A stretch of DNA of 64,000 bases from Thiohalocapsa sp964524185. Lineage in GTDB: Bacteria; Pseudomonadota; Gammaproteobacteria; Chromatiales; Chromatiaceae. The notes beneath the pieces were generated by a model, which worked only from the letters and a program-made list of their open reading frames with translations, made no database searches and had not been told where the DNA came from. The position numbers were made by a program, and so were the translations under genes. Location of the stretch: assembly GCA_964524185.1 (NCBI GenBank), contig CAZGCI010000001.1:1-64000 (forward strand), in the 5' to 3' direction. Below are positions 13,703 to 23,341 of this stretch, piece after piece (within the stretch, counting starts at the first letter, position 1; every line of letters starts with the position of its first letter).

Positions 13703-16700
13703 CTACTGAATCAGCACCTTCTTGCCGGCGCCGATGAGCTCGAGACACTGCTCCTTCAGCCCTTCCAACGCCTGATCAAGCTGTTCCTCGGTCTCGACGC
13801 CACCGGAGAAGTAGCTGGACGCAGAGACCTTCACGACGCGGTTGCCGTCCAGCAAGCGCAGCAGTTCCTCGACGGCCTTGTTGCGGCGCAAGGCGCTGGC
13901 ATCTGCGTCTGCGCGCAGCTGCGGGATGGAGGGTGGTTTGGCGGTCGGGTTGGCGTAGCCCGCCAGGGGCTCGGCGATGCGGTTACGTTGGTCGTCGTCG
14001 ATCTGCTCCCACCCAGGGGTTGCGTAGAGCTGTTCCAGCGCCGCCTCGTAGGCCTGGCTGCGGGCCTCGACGGCCGCCGTGAGCCGCGCCGCGTAGGCGT
14101 CTTCCAGGACCTTGGTGTGCTGGTCGATGGCCGGCAGCTCGCGGAAGAAGGTCTCGCGGGCGATCAGGTCCGCGAGCGCGTCGGCGTGCTCGCGGTCGGC
14201 GTCGGTTACATCCGGCTCGCCTTCGAGGAATGGCCAGGTCTGATCGAGCGCGGTGCGTGCCCGCCCGAGGTCGAACAGCGCCGTCTCGGTGAGCGCGCCA
14301 TCGAGTTCCGCGGTGCGCTTGATGGCCTCCTTGAGCTCCTGGTGGCAGCCGGTGAAGGCCTTCAGCGCCTGGCAATCGCGCTGACGTCGGAAGCCGACGA
14401 TGTTGTTCAACGCGGCTTGCAGGATCTCGGTGCCGGGGAGACCGTGGGTCGCGAGCCGTTGGGAGGCGTCCCGCATGCCCTCCTCGAAGCCCTCGGTGGT
14501 CTCGCGAATGGCACTGGCAATGACGTTCTCCTCCAGCTCCTGGATCTCTTTGCCGAAGCAGGTCTTGAAGGCTTCCGCCGCGTCGATGTAGTCGGTGAAC
14601 TCGCAGTCCGTGGTGCGCGGGCGGAACGAGGATTGGCGGAACAGGTTGTTGTTGGTGAAGGTGGTGCGGGCCTCCAGGGACAGAGCGGATTCGATGACCT
14701 GGCCCTTGCTGGTGGCCTCGATCTTCCCGGCGCGCAGCAGAGCGACGACCAGCAGGCGGACGACGTCGAACTCCCAGCCGAAGGGTTCCTTGGCGAACTC
14801 GTCGGCGAGGTAGCGGCCGCTGGCGGTCTCACCGTAGCTGGTTCGGTTATCGATGCGCGACAGGACCTCGGCGAGGACGCCGTTGTCGGTGTTGATGACG
14901 GGCTTGCCGCCTTCGTCGCGGACCAGATGAAGGTCGGTGAAGACGGGTGTCAGGCCACGCAGGTTCTCGGTGGTGAGCAGCGCATCGAGGTCCTGCTTGG
15001 TGACCCGCGCGGCGGCCTCGCCGAAGCGGTCGAAGACGTCCGGAAGCGCTTGGGACAGGACCTTGGCGGCCGTGCGACCAACGTCGGCGGCGCCCTCCTC
15101 CGGGCTGCGGTCGTTGCCACGGAAGAAGATGGTGCCGTTGAGCAGGGCCTGCCTGATCAGCCGGCGCAGCTCGTCTTGGTGGCGCCGCTGGCGGAGCTTC
15201 TCCTCGGCCACCAGGGCGGTCTCGTCCTTGGTTTGGGCGCCGCGCTCTTTGCGCGAGAGGATTTCCTTGGAGCGGAACAGCTCGACGGTCTCGCGGTCGA
15301 TGGCGTCGTCGAGGGCCGCGACCCAGAACACGGACTTGGTCTCGGTCTGGCTGCGCTTGCGGAATTCCTCGATGGTGTCGAGGAGCTCCTGGCCCGCGTT
15401 GGCGACATCGACATGGAACGGGATGTCGCCATCGGTGACCAGGCGACCTCCGAGATAGAGCCCCGCCTTGAACTGCTTGACGTCCAGCAGCGAATGGGTC
15501 GGCTGCGGTTGCCAAAGCCCGGTGACGACCTCGGCGTGCAGGCGGCTGACGTCGCCGGGTTTCGGGGTGAGCCCGGTGCGTTGGCGCTCCCAGTCGTCTT
15601 CCGCTGGCGTCGGGATGCGGTAGCCGTCGTCACCGTGGCGGACCATCAGCCCCTTTTCCAGGGCTTGCAGTGCCTGGCGGACCTCGGCCAGCCGGGAGTC
15701 GGCGTCGATGGCCGGATGCAGCGCCGCGGCAATGTTCTCCGCGGTACGGTGGATGCTGCGCACGTATTGCAGCAGGCAGATGGCCTTGGCGACAGGCTGG
15801 GCGAGCGGATGCTCGATCTTGTTGCCGATATTGTCGATCTTGGCGCGGATCTCGCTGCCGATGTTTCCGGAGACCAGGTCGTAGATCTGATCGGCCCGCG
15901 CGAGGGCGCCGATGGGCGCGTTGGCCAGATCCACATCCCGGTGAATCAGCAACTGCTGGGCGAGCTTGATGATGGTGCGGTTGGCTCCGCCCACGTGCTT
16001 GCTGGCACCGCCCTGGGTGCGCAGCCCGGAGACGATCTGGATGATCAGGTCGATCTGGTACGGGAGCAGTGGATAGAGGTCGATGAAGGATTCGGTGGTC
16101 AGCTCCGGGAGCCTGATGTCGGCGGTGATGCGGGTGTTGTCGGTCAGTCGCCCGCGGTGTTGGGTGAACCGCTCGCGCAGCAGTGCCTCGGCCTCGGCGT
16201 TCTTGGAGAGGACTCGCTTGCTGGTGACCTCTGAGATGTCCGACGGCTCTAGGTGGACCTGGAGCGGGAAGCGATCCATCAGGCGCGCCAGCTCGACGCG
16301 GCGATCGTCGAGACCGCCGACAAGCTCGCTGAGCTTCTCCTGGGAGGTGACGACCACCCATAGCTTGCCGCGGCCGATGCGCCCGAGGTTCTGCACGACG
16401 GCCTGGAGGTCCAGCATCTTCTGGACATCCCGAGCGACGAACTGGCCGACCTCATCGACGACGAAGAGCAGTGTCTTGCCCGGCCTGCGCCGGGCCATCA
16501 GCTCCATGCCGCGCCTGGCAAGATCGCCGGGGGTGATGTCGGCGCGCCGCATGGCCGATTCGCGCCAACTGTCGGCTGTGGTGTAGGTCGCGGGATCGAG
16601 CTCGTGCATCACGCGGCTCGCCTGTTGCACGGCGATGGCGATCTTGCCCTTCTCGTGGTCCCAGTCCTTGTCGAAGATCTCCTGGTACTTGGCTTTGAAG

Positions 16701-17242
16701 GCGTCGAGTCGGCCTTCCTCCTCCAATGTAATCTCCAGCTCCGAGAGATCGAGATCGCGTGCGTAACCCAGGCTCTGGAGGAAGAGCCGGTACATGATCT
16801 CGGTGATGCTCTGGTTGCCGGTGCGGATGCCCCGGTCGGTGGAGACGTCGAAGATCACCGCCTCGGTGGGGATTTGCTCGCTGATGTTCTTGAGCAGTAC
16901 CTGGATCTGCGGGTCGCCGCAGCGTTGGCCGAGCAGCTCGCCGGCGCCTTGGCCTAGGATGTTACGGTTCGCGAGGCCGAGTCCCAGGTACTTCGCGAAG
17001 CTCGACTTACCGGAGCCGAAGAAGCCGGAGACCCAGACGGCGATGCCCTCGTTGGGCTTCTGCCAGGTGGTCTGGTAGTGGTCGAAGACCTCGCGGAAGT
17101 GGGCGCGGATCGAATCGGTGACGACGTATTCTCGGAGCTCATCACGGATGATGGTCTCGTCGGCCTGGTCGACCTTGATGACCTCCTCGATGCGGCGATC
17201 GATGTCGCTGGCAAACAGTTCCTTGATGGTCTCGGCGGTCAT
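13703..17242 (-). CDS. brxC: BREX ATPase BrxC
   Basis: At 1179 aa this fits BrxC (PglY-like), the large BREX ATPase. The start ETIKELFASDIDRRIEEVIK and the P-loop GFFGSGKSS (residues 73-81) are characteristic; a DEVGQF segment further on fits a Walker B region. BrxC is thought to be the motor-like core of the BREX complex working with PglX, PglZ and BrxB. The ATG at 17242 is preceded by GAGG, and the gene follows brxB by 11 bases. Confidence 0.95.
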   Translation of the reverse strand: MTAETIKELFASDIDRRIEEVIKVDQADETIIRDELREYVVTDSIRAHFREVFDHYQTTWQKPNEGIAVWVSGFFGSGKSSFAKYLGLGLANRNILGQGAGELLGQRCGDPQIQVLLKNISEQIPTEAVIFDVSTDRGIRTGNQSITEIMYRLFLQSLGYARDLDLSELEITLEEEGRLDAFKAKYQEIFDKDWDHEKGKIAIAVQQASRVMHELDPATYTTADSWRESAMRRADITPGDLARRGMELMARRRPGKTLLFVVDEVGQFVARDVQKMLDLQAVVQNLGRIGRGKLWVVVTSQEKLSELVGGLDDRRVELARLMDRFPLQVHLEPSDISEVTSKRVLSKNAEAEALLRERFTQHRGRLTDNTRITADIRLPELTTESFIDLYPLLPYQIDLIIQIVSGLRTQGGASKHVGGANRTIIKLAQQLLIHRDVDLANAPIGALARADQIYDLVSGNIGSEIRAKIDNIGNKIEHPLAQPVAKAICLLQYVRSIHRTAENIAAALHPAIDADSRLAEVRQALQALEKGLMVRHGDDGYRIPTPAEDDWERQRTGLTPKPGDVSRLHAEVVTGLWQPQPTHSLLDVKQFKAGLYLGGRLVTDGDIPFHVDVANAGQELLDTIEEFRKRSQTETKSVFWVAALDDAIDRETVELFRSKEILSRKERGAQTKDETALVAEEKLRQRRHQDELRRLIRQALLNGTIFFRGNDRSPEEGAADVGRTAAKVLSQALPDVFDRFGEAAARVTKQDLDALLTTENLRGLTPVFTDLHLVRDEGGKPVINTDNGVLAEVLSRIDNRTSYGETASGRYLADEFAKEPFGWEFDVVRLLVVALLRAGKIEATSKGQVIESALSLEARTTFTNNNLFRQSSFRPRTTDCEFTDYIDAAEAFKTCFGKEIQELEENVIASAIRETTEGFEEGMRDASQRLATHGLPGTEILQAALNNIVGFRRQRDCQALKAFTGCHQELKEAIKRTAELDGALTETALFDLGRARTALDQTWPFLEGEPDVTDADREHADALADLIARETFFRELPAIDQHTKVLEDAYAARLTAAVEARSQAYEAALEQLYATPGWEQIDDDQRNRIAEPLAGYANPTAKPPSIPQLRADADASALRRNKAVEELLRLLDGNRVVKVSASSYFSGGVETEEQLDQALEGLKEQCLELIGAGKKVLIQ

Positions 17243-17253
17243 TTTTCTCGTCC

Positions 17254-17832
17254 TCAGTAGATCTTCGGCCGGTAGTTGTGCTCCGCGTCCAGCACGCCCA
17301 TGAACCGCAGGCCAGCGGCTCCGTCGAGGAGGCCGGGATAGAACAGCACCGCGGGCACATGCAGCTTGCCCTTGAGCTGTTCGAGGAGCGCGGAGGTGCG
17401 ATACATGGGAAAGAGCGCACCGGCACGGACGATGAAGACCACATCGCGCTTTGGGTCGGCGTCCTCCGGTACGCGGCGCGCGACCAGATCGTCGAGCGGC
17501 TGGTACTCGCTGAGGATCTGGAAGATGGTCTCCACGGTGGCGTCCAGGCCGACGGATTCCTCGGCCTCAGCGAGGGCCTCCGGCCCCATGCACTCGGCTT
17601 CGAGCGCTCCGCTCAAGACTTCGGCCAGCGAGATGACCGTTACGCGCTTGCCGATCTGCTCCAGGCGGGTGCGCAGCAAGGCGGTCTCCTGGCGGACGGC
17701 GAACTCGTCTTCCGGCGGGTAGCGGAAGATGGCGTAGGGCATGTCATGGTAGGCGCTGATCTGCTGTCTGGGATCGGGTAACCGCAGTGCCGGCTCTAGC
17801 TGCCGAGTCAGGCGCTCTCTCCAGTCGGGCAT
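17254..17832 (-). CDS. brxB: BREX protein BrxB (DUF1788)
   Basis: A 192-aa protein with the BrxB signatures YAIFRYPPEDEFAVR and VFIVRAGALFPMYRTSALLEQL and the end VLFYPGLLDGAAGLRFMG. BrxB is a conserved small BREX subunit of unknown biochemical role. Its ATG (17832) overlaps the brxA stop by one base, showing tight coupling. Confidence 0.93.
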   Translation of the reverse strand: MPDWRERLTRQLEPALRLPDPRQQISAYHDMPYAIFRYPPEDEFAVRQETALLRTRLEQIGKRVTVISLAEVLSGALEAECMGPEALAEAEESVGLDATVETIFQILSEYQPLDDLVARRVPEDADPKRDVVFIVRAGALFPMYRTSALLEQLKGKLHVPAVLFYPGLLDGAAGLRFMGVLDAEHNYRPKIY

Positions 17833-18611
17833 CAGTGCAGCTCCTTGGCAAAGTCGGCTGCCGATGCGGCGGGCAGCTTGATCTGGGCGAGTGATCCGGC
17901 GACTTCGTATTCGAGCCGGCGGAACTGGTGCAGACGCAGCAGCTCACGCTCGACGTCTTCGGCACCCATCAGAAACATGCGCCAGTCCTCGGCGTCGATG
18001 ACGCGCCGCGCGTTTGCGTCGCGGTCCATCATGGCGTGCACGAGGTAGAGGAAGCTCTCTTCCGGCAGGTGGTAGGAGGCGAACTCGCGGGTCTGGGTAC
18101 CTTGCAGGAGCCCGAAGTCTGTTGCGATGCGCAGCAGCCCGGAACCGACCCGCTTGAGCGTCGATTCGCTCCAGCGTCCGGACCAGGTGATGCCCCTTTC
18201 CTTGGTCAGTGCCCGCAGATAAGGAAAAACGTCCTCGGCGCGCAGACGGTACGCCCCGGCGGTGAATTGGGGGTAGAGCCAGTGGACGAGAAAGTCCCGG
18301 ACCAAGAACTCGTCGCGGGTCATGTGGTAGAGCAGGAGCGGCTTCCAGACCTTGCGGTCACACCCGGCCTTCGCCAGATCCGCTAGGGCCCGGTCGCGGC
18401 CCGCAGGGTCGAAACGGCGGTTGAGTGCCTTGGCCACGTTCAGCGCCCAGCTCGTGCTGGGTGCGCCCATCGTGTTTTTTTCTCTGGCGCGCCTGAGATT
18501 CTCGAACTTCGAGAGACCGTAATCCCAGTCTTGGAAGACAGCGTAGGTCTCGCCGATCAATGAGCCCTTGACGATGGTGAACGAGGAAACGACGTTGGAT
18601 CGCGCTTCCAT
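17832..18611 (-). CDS. brxA: BREX protein BrxA (DUF1819)
   Basis: A 259-aa DUF1819-family protein starting at the ATG at 18611; SFTIVKGSLIGETYAVFQDW and LLLYHMTRDEFLVRDFLV are typical of BrxA. The family is DNA-binding and helical in structure studies of other BREX systems. The gene begins two bases after the brxE stop and overlaps brxB by one base. Confidence 0.93.
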   Translation of the reverse strand: MEARSNVVSSFTIVKGSLIGETYAVFQDWDYGLSKFENLRRAREKNTMGAPSTSWALNVAKALNRRFDPAGRDRALADLAKAGCDRKVWKPLLLYHMTRDEFLVRDFLVHWLYPQFTAGAYRLRAEDVFPYLRALTKERGITWSGRWSESTLKRVGSGLLRIATDFGLLQGTQTREFASYHLPEESFLYLVHAMMDRDANARRVIDAEDWRMFLMGAEDVERELLRLHQFRRLEYEVAGSLAQIKLPAASAADFAKELH

Positions 18612-18613
18612 GC

Positions 18614-19183
18614 TCAGCCCTCGAGGCGGGCGTAGGGGATCGCCGGGCTGCCCTTCTCTCCACGTGCGAAGCCGGCGGCCAGGAGGGTGATGACATCGTC
18701 GTTGGGTTGATGGGTGCCAGGCAAGGGAACCGATCGACCCTCGGCCGAGCGGCGCAACTTGCCGACCGCGTCGAGGTGCGTCTGGTCGACGAGGCCGAAG
18801 CCGCTGAGCGCCGAGAGGAGATCCTTGCTTACCGGCGCGGCCAGCTCCTCGAAGAACGGCAGCCACTCAGCGCCTTGGTCGAGCCAGTCCTGCCACTGCT
18901 CGTCGAACTGGTCCTCGACCTCCGCCGGCAGGTTCCAGAGCGTCATGCAGCCCGGCGGATCGAAGCGCTCATGGCAGCGGCTCCTGGCAACAGCGAACGC
19001 GATTCGCGCCTGCGTGAAATAGTGTGTGGACGGGAAGCCGCGGTTGAGCACCAGCGCGCCATGGCGGCCGAGAATACCCTTTGTATTCCACCAAGCCGCG
19101 GCATCCATCTCGCCCTGGCGGGCGACGACAAGACGCAATTTGAGTAGGCGTTCTAGATCGATCTCGGGTGTCGTAGTAGCCAC
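18614..19183 (-). CDS. brxE: BREX type 6 protein BrxE
   Basis: A 189-aa protein, first gene of the BREX operon, with IDLERLLKLRLVVARQGEMDAAAWWNT at its start and HYFTQARIAFAVARSRCHERFDPPG in the middle, as in BrxE. BrxE is the marker gene of type 6 BREX and precedes brxA there. The GTG at 19183 was chosen because it begins the conserved part and has GGGAAG upstream. Its function is unknown. Confidence 0.87.
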   Translation of the reverse strand: MATTTPEIDLERLLKLRLVVARQGEMDAAAWWNTKGILGRHGALVLNRGFPSTHYFTQARIAFAVARSRCHERFDPPGCMTLWNLPAEVEDQFDEQWQDWLDQGAEWLPFFEELAAPVSKDLLSALSGFGLVDQTHLDAVGKLRRSAEGRSVPLPGTHQPNDDVITLLAAGFARGEKGSPAIPYARLEG

Positions 19184-19223
19184 TTCAGCTTCCCACGGTC
19201 CGTTGGCCGTGTTGGTGGCGCCG

Positions 19224-19799
19224 TCACCGATAGAAACCGATCTCCGCGACGCAGAGCTCCGCCTGCATCTCGCGGCCGATGGCGACCAGGCCGAGGCGCT
19301 TGAGACGCGTGGTGTCGAGGGCGGGCACGAGACGGTGGGGGGTGAACGCGGTGAAAGGCAGGCGGACCTCCTGCCAGGTGTCGCCGGCGACGAAGTCCGC
19401 TCGGTAGGACTGCCAGGGCATGGTGGTGGCGGCGGTCTTGAGATGGACGTTGTAGGTCTCACCGTTGCCCTGCACGATGAGCCGCACGCCGGTGAAGGCG
19501 CTGGCGTCCAGCTGGCCGCCCGGCGCGAGATCCAGGTTTACCTGCACGAAGCCGCCGTTGTTATCCAGGCTGACGTCGCCGCTCATACAGAGCGCAGGCC
19601 GCCCGTCCAGCGTCTGGTACTGCATGTGTGCGATCGACACACCGCCCATGACTTGGTCCGTCACCAGGCGCCACGGGGTGCCGAGGAAGGAGCGTCCGTC
19701 GGTGTTGCCGAAATCGTCGATTAAGCCGTCGGACCCGGCGGCGCCGGTGCTCGCAGAGAAAACGGTGGTCATGGCAAGGATGAAGCTAGCTCGTTTCAT
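19224..19799 (-). CDS. CIA30-domain secreted protein, 191 aa
   Basis: The motif TDQVMGGVS and the C-terminal LVAIGREMQAELCVAEIGFYR fit the CIA30 family (complex I intermediate-associated protein 30 fold, a galactose-binding-like beta sandwich). The first 21 residues (MKRASFILAMTTVFSASTGAA) form a signal peptide, so the product is probably periplasmic, unlike mitochondrial CIA30. It ends 41 bases before brxE; BREX transcription could start within or after it. Its bacterial role is unknown. Confidence 0.8.
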   Translation of the reverse strand: MKRASFILAMTTVFSASTGAAGSDGLIDDFGNTDGRSFLGTPWRLVTDQVMGGVSIAHMQYQTLDGRPALCMSGDVSLDNNGGFVQVNLDLAPGGQLDASAFTGVRLIVQGNGETYNVHLKTAATTMPWQSYRADFVAGDTWQEVRLPFTAFTPHRLVPALDTTRLKRLGLVAIGREMQAELCVAEIGFYR

Positions 19800-19873
19800 G
19801 TGTTCAGTGTGCACGAGCCGCTGGGGGCTGTCACTCGCGCAGCGGCGTCGCTTGCGTATGGACCGCCAGCCGG

Positions 19874-20446
19874 TCAACACCCGCTGATGCGCTCGAGCCA
19901 CTGGAGCAGTTGCGCCCACTCCATCAGCGTCCCCGGCCCGCCGGGCGTCGTGCTGCAGAACGCGGGGAGCGTCATGCCTGTGCCGATGGGTGGCCAGGGC
20001 GGGGGCGGCTGCTGCCAGCCGCCGTCGGCATGGCGCATGTGGCTGCGGTCGCTCGCAAAGCTTGCCCGATAGTCATCCGCCGGCACGACCCTGAACAGCG
20101 GGGTTAGATCCGGCGGCAAGAGCTCGATGAAGGGGAAGGTGCCGGCGAGCCAAGCCGGGGCCGACACCGGCAAGCCGAGGCGCGTGTCGAGATCCCAGAT
20201 GCGTGCCCGGCTGTCGAGCACCACGACGTGGTAGTCCCACCAGCAGAGCTGCCCGGGCGCCACCGCCCGCTGTGCCGCGAGCGGGAGGGCGCCGCAGTGG
20301 CTCAAGCTGAACATCACCCAGCGCGAGCCGGGGCCCAGAGCGGGCTCTGCGCAGAGCCACCAGGCGTTTTCCTCGCAAAAGAACGGCTGGTAGCGCAAGC
20401 GGGTGCTGTGCGCGTCGGTGTTGGCGGATGTGGTCGGCGGGATCAC
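19874..20446 (-). CDS. protein N-terminal glutamine amidohydrolase (NTAQ1 family)
   Basis: The motifs FFCEENAWWLC and CWWDYHVVVLDS are those of Nt(Gln)-amidase, which converts an N-terminal glutamine of proteins to glutamate. The Cys-His-Asp triad would be Cys24, His73 and an Asp in IWDLD near residue 87. In eukaryotes this feeds the N-degron pathway; the bacterial role is less clear. No strong ribosome site is seen; the GTG at 20446 is used, but TTG codons at 20470 or 20398 are possible. It lies head to head with alaC. Confidence 0.85.
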   Translation of the reverse strand: MIPPTTSANTDAHSTRLRYQPFFCEENAWWLCAEPALGPGSRWVMFSLSHCGALPLAAQRAVAPGQLCWWDYHVVVLDSRARIWDLDTRLGLPVSAPAWLAGTFPFIELLPPDLTPLFRVVPADDYRASFASDRSHMRHADGGWQQPPPPWPPIGTGMTLPAFCSTTPGGPGTLMEWAQLLQWLERISGC

Positions 20447-20632
20447 GGGTAAGCGGGCTCGGGCCGGCAACGGGGGGGTGATGGGACAGGCGCAGGGCCC
20501 GCTGCCGGTGTGGGGCGGGCCGCGTCACGACCCGGGGGCAGGCGCACGCCGCTGCTGGGCCGCTGGGTGCCGCGGCGGCGTTTGAATCCGCGGATGCTGC
20601 GGTTACACTCTGACGTCTTCATCTCCGCGCAC

Positions 20633-21916
20633 ATGGCCGAGGTTCCTTTCGTGGTCGCACCCAAGCCCAATTTCCGTCGCATCGAGCGGCTGCCGCCCTA
20701 CGTCTTCAACATCGTCAACGAGTTGAAGGCCGCGGCCCGGGCCCGGGGCGAGGATATCATCGACTTCGGCATGGGCAATCCAGACCAGCCCACGCCACAA
20801 CACATCGTCGACAAGTTGACCGAGGCGGCCGTCCGCCGCGATACGCACCGCTATTCCGTCTCCCGCGGTATCCCGCGACTGCGCCGGGCCATTGCGCGGT
20901 GGTATGCGGAGCGCTACGACGTCGCCCTGGACCCGGCCACCGAGGCCATCGTCACCATCGGCTCCAAAGAAGGGCTGGCGCACCTGGCGCTGGCCACCAT
21001 GAGTGCGGGCGACACGGTGCTGGTGCCGAACCCCGCCTATCCCATTCATCCCTATGGCTTCATCATTGCCGGCGCCGACGTGCGCCACGTGCGCCTGACA
21101 CCGGAGGTGGACTTCTTTCAGGAGCTGGAAGACGCCATCCAAAGCTCCTGGCCGCGGCCGAAGATGTTGGTGCTCAACTTTCCGGGTAATCCAACCACAA
21201 CCTGCGTGGAGCTTGACTTCTTCGAGCGCGTGGTGGACATCGCTCGCGAGCACGGCATCTGGGTGGTGCACGACCTGGCCTACGCGGACATCGTCTTCGA
21301 CGGTTACACGGCGCCGTCCATTCTGCAGGTACCCGGCGCAAAGGAACTGGCCGTGGAGTTCTTCTCCATGTCCAAGAGCTACAACATGCCGGGCTGGCGC
21401 ATCGGCTTCATGTGCGGCAATGCGGACCTGGTCGCGGCGCTGGCGCGCATCAAGAGCTACCTAGACTACGGGACGTTTACGCCCATCCAGGTGGCCGCCA
21501 TCCACGCGCTGGAGTCATCCCAGCAGTGTGTCGCCGACATCCGCGCCATGTACCAGCGGCGGCGGGATTGCCTCTGCGAGGGCCTGAACGATGCCGGCTG
21601 GGCGGTGCGCAAGCCCAAGGCCACCATGTTCGTTTGGGCGCGCATCCCTGAGCAGTATCGGCAAATGGGCTCGCTGGAGTTTTCCAAAAAGCTCCTGCGC
21701 GACGCCAAGGTGGCCGTGTCGCCGGGGATCGGTTTTGGTGACTACGGCGACGACCACGTCCGCTTCAGCCTGATCGAGAACGAGCACCGCACCCGCCAAG
21801 CGGTGCGCGGCATCAAGCAGATGTTTCGCGAGGATGCCCGTGCCGCCGGGCGCGACGACCCCACCGACGCGACCGCGGGCGAGGCGGTCGCACATGCCGA
21901 GTCCCAGCCGGCCTGA
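20633..21916 (+). CDS. alaC: alanine-synthesising aminotransferase AlaC
   Basis: A 427-aa class I/II PLP aminotransferase. The internal-aldimine lysine is Lys248 in SMSKSYNMPGWRIG, and the Arg that binds the carboxylate is in VRFSLIENEHR. FGMGNPDQPTPQHIVDKL is typical of AlaC, which makes alanine from pyruvate and glutamate. The ATG at 20633 begins the conserved part; the open frame runs further upstream without a homologous sequence. hom follows 67 bases later on the same strand, a common pairing in Chromatiales. Confidence 0.9.
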   Translation: MAEVPFVVAPKPNFRRIERLPPYVFNIVNELKAAARARGEDIIDFGMGNPDQPTPQHIVDKLTEAAVRRDTHRYSVSRGIPRLRRAIARWYAERYDVALDPATEAIVTIGSKEGLAHLALATMSAGDTVLVPNPAYPIHPYGFIIAGADVRHVRLTPEVDFFQELEDAIQSSWPRPKMLVLNFPGNPTTTCVELDFFERVVDIAREHGIWVVHDLAYADIVFDGYTAPSILQVPGAKELAVEFFSMSKSYNMPGWRIGFMCGNADLVAALARIKSYLDYGTFTPIQVAAIHALESSQQCVADIRAMYQRRRDCLCEGLNDAGWAVRKPKATMFVWARIPEQYRQMGSLEFSKKLLRDAKVAVSPGIGFGDYGDDHVRFSLIENEHRTRQAVRGIKQMFREDARAAGRDDPTDATAGEAVAHAESQPA

Positions 21917-21983
21917 TGCCGACGGCGCCCAGCCGATGCCCGGTGCGTCGCGCGGGCCTAGACGAACGATACGAGGACAGACG

Positions 21984-23300
21984 ATGGAACCGGTGAACAT
22001 CGGACTTCTGGGGCTCGGCACCGTCGGCGGCGGCACCGTGACGGTGCTGACTCGCAACGCCGCGGAGATCGCCCGTCGCGCCGGGCGCGGCATCCGGATC
22101 GCCCATGCCGCCGCGCGCAGCTATGACCCCGAGCGCATCGAAGGGCTCGAGGCCATCGGCCGCATCGGCGACGACGCCTTTGCGGTTGTAGACGACCCCG
22201 CCGTGGACATCGTCATCGAGCTCATCGGCGGTTACTCGCCGGCACGGGACCTCGTACTGCGCGCCATCGCTAACGGCAAGCACGTGGTCACCGCCAACAA
22301 GGCGCTCATTGCGCTGCACGGCAACGAGATCTTCGCTGCAGCCCAGGAGCGCGGCGTCACCGTCGCCTTTGAGGCCGCCGTGGCCGGCGGCATCCCCATC
22401 ATCAAGGCGTTGCGCGAGGGACTGGCGGCGAATCACGTCGAGTGGATCGCGGGCATCATCAACGGCACCGGCAACTTCATCCTGACGGAGATGCGGGACA
22501 AGGGCCGCGATTTCGCCGACGTGCTCGCCGAGGCCCAAGCCCTCGGCTATGCGGAGGCCGATACCACCTTCGACGTCGAGGGCATCGACGCCGCCCACAA
22601 GCTGACCATTCTAGGCTCGCTGGCCTTCGGCATCCCGTTGCAGTTCGACAAGACCTTCACCGAAGGCATCGGTGGTATCCAGGCCCAGGACGTGGCTTAC
22701 GCTGGTGCGCTTGGCTATCGCATCAAGCATTTGGGCATCGCTCGGCGCGCGGCGAACGGCATCGAGCTGCGTGTGCATCCGACCTTGATCCCACAGCGTC
22801 GCCTCATCGCTAACGTTGACGGGGTCATGAACGCGGTGTTGGTGAAGGGCGACGCCGTGGGGCCGACGCTCTACTACGGCGCCGGTGCCGGCGCCTTGCC
22901 CACGGCCTCCGCCGTGGTGGCCGACGTGGTGGACGTGGTCCGGGTGCTCACCACCGACCCCACCAACCGCGTACCGCACCTCGCCTTTCAACCGACGGAG
23001 CTGGCGGATACGCCCGTGCTGTCGATGGACGACGTGGAGACGGCCTACTATCTGCGCCTGAGCGCGTTGGATCGCCCCGGCGTCATGGCCGATATTGCCG
23101 GCATCTTGGGTCAGGAAGGCATCAGTATTGAGGCTATCCAACAAAAAGAGCCCGCCCCAGGAGAGACCCACGTGCCGCTCATCATGCTCACCCATCGCGT
23201 GCGCGAGTCGTGCATGAACCAGGCGTTGGCGCGCATCGAAGCGCTGGGCACGGTGCAGGGCGACACGGTACGCATCCGTATGGAAGCGCTGGCGGGCTGA
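21984..23300 (+). CDS. hom: homoserine dehydrogenase
   Basis: A 438-aa monofunctional homoserine dehydrogenase that reduces aspartate semialdehyde to homoserine on the way to threonine and methionine. The NAD(P)-binding GLLGLGTVGGGTV is at residues 7-19, the catalytic region contains GIINGTGNFILTEM and ADTTFDVEGIDAAHKL, and a C-terminal ACT domain (from about residue 355, LSALDRPGVMADIAGIL) suggests feedback control by threonine. Confidence 0.95.
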   Translation: MEPVNIGLLGLGTVGGGTVTVLTRNAAEIARRAGRGIRIAHAAARSYDPERIEGLEAIGRIGDDAFAVVDDPAVDIVIELIGGYSPARDLVLRAIANGKHVVTANKALIALHGNEIFAAAQERGVTVAFEAAVAGGIPIIKALREGLAANHVEWIAGIINGTGNFILTEMRDKGRDFADVLAEAQALGYAEADTTFDVEGIDAAHKLTILGSLAFGIPLQFDKTFTEGIGGIQAQDVAYAGALGYRIKHLGIARRAANGIELRVHPTLIPQRRLIANVDGVMNAVLVKGDAVGPTLYYGAGAGALPTASAVVADVVDVVRVLTTDPTNRVPHLAFQPTELADTPVLSMDDVETAYYLRLSALDRPGVMADIAGILGQEGISIEAIQQKEPAPGETHVPLIMLTHRVRESCMNQALARIEALGTVQGDTVRIRMEALAG

Positions 23301-23341
23301 GGGCCGGGGTCTGCCGCGCCGGCGTTCGGGAAAGGGCCGGG

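Noticed and set aside
13988..16234. 748-codon plus-strand open frame opposite brxC
   Set aside because: It mirrors the codon pattern of brxC on the other strand, has no recognisable domain, and such shadows are common at this GC content.
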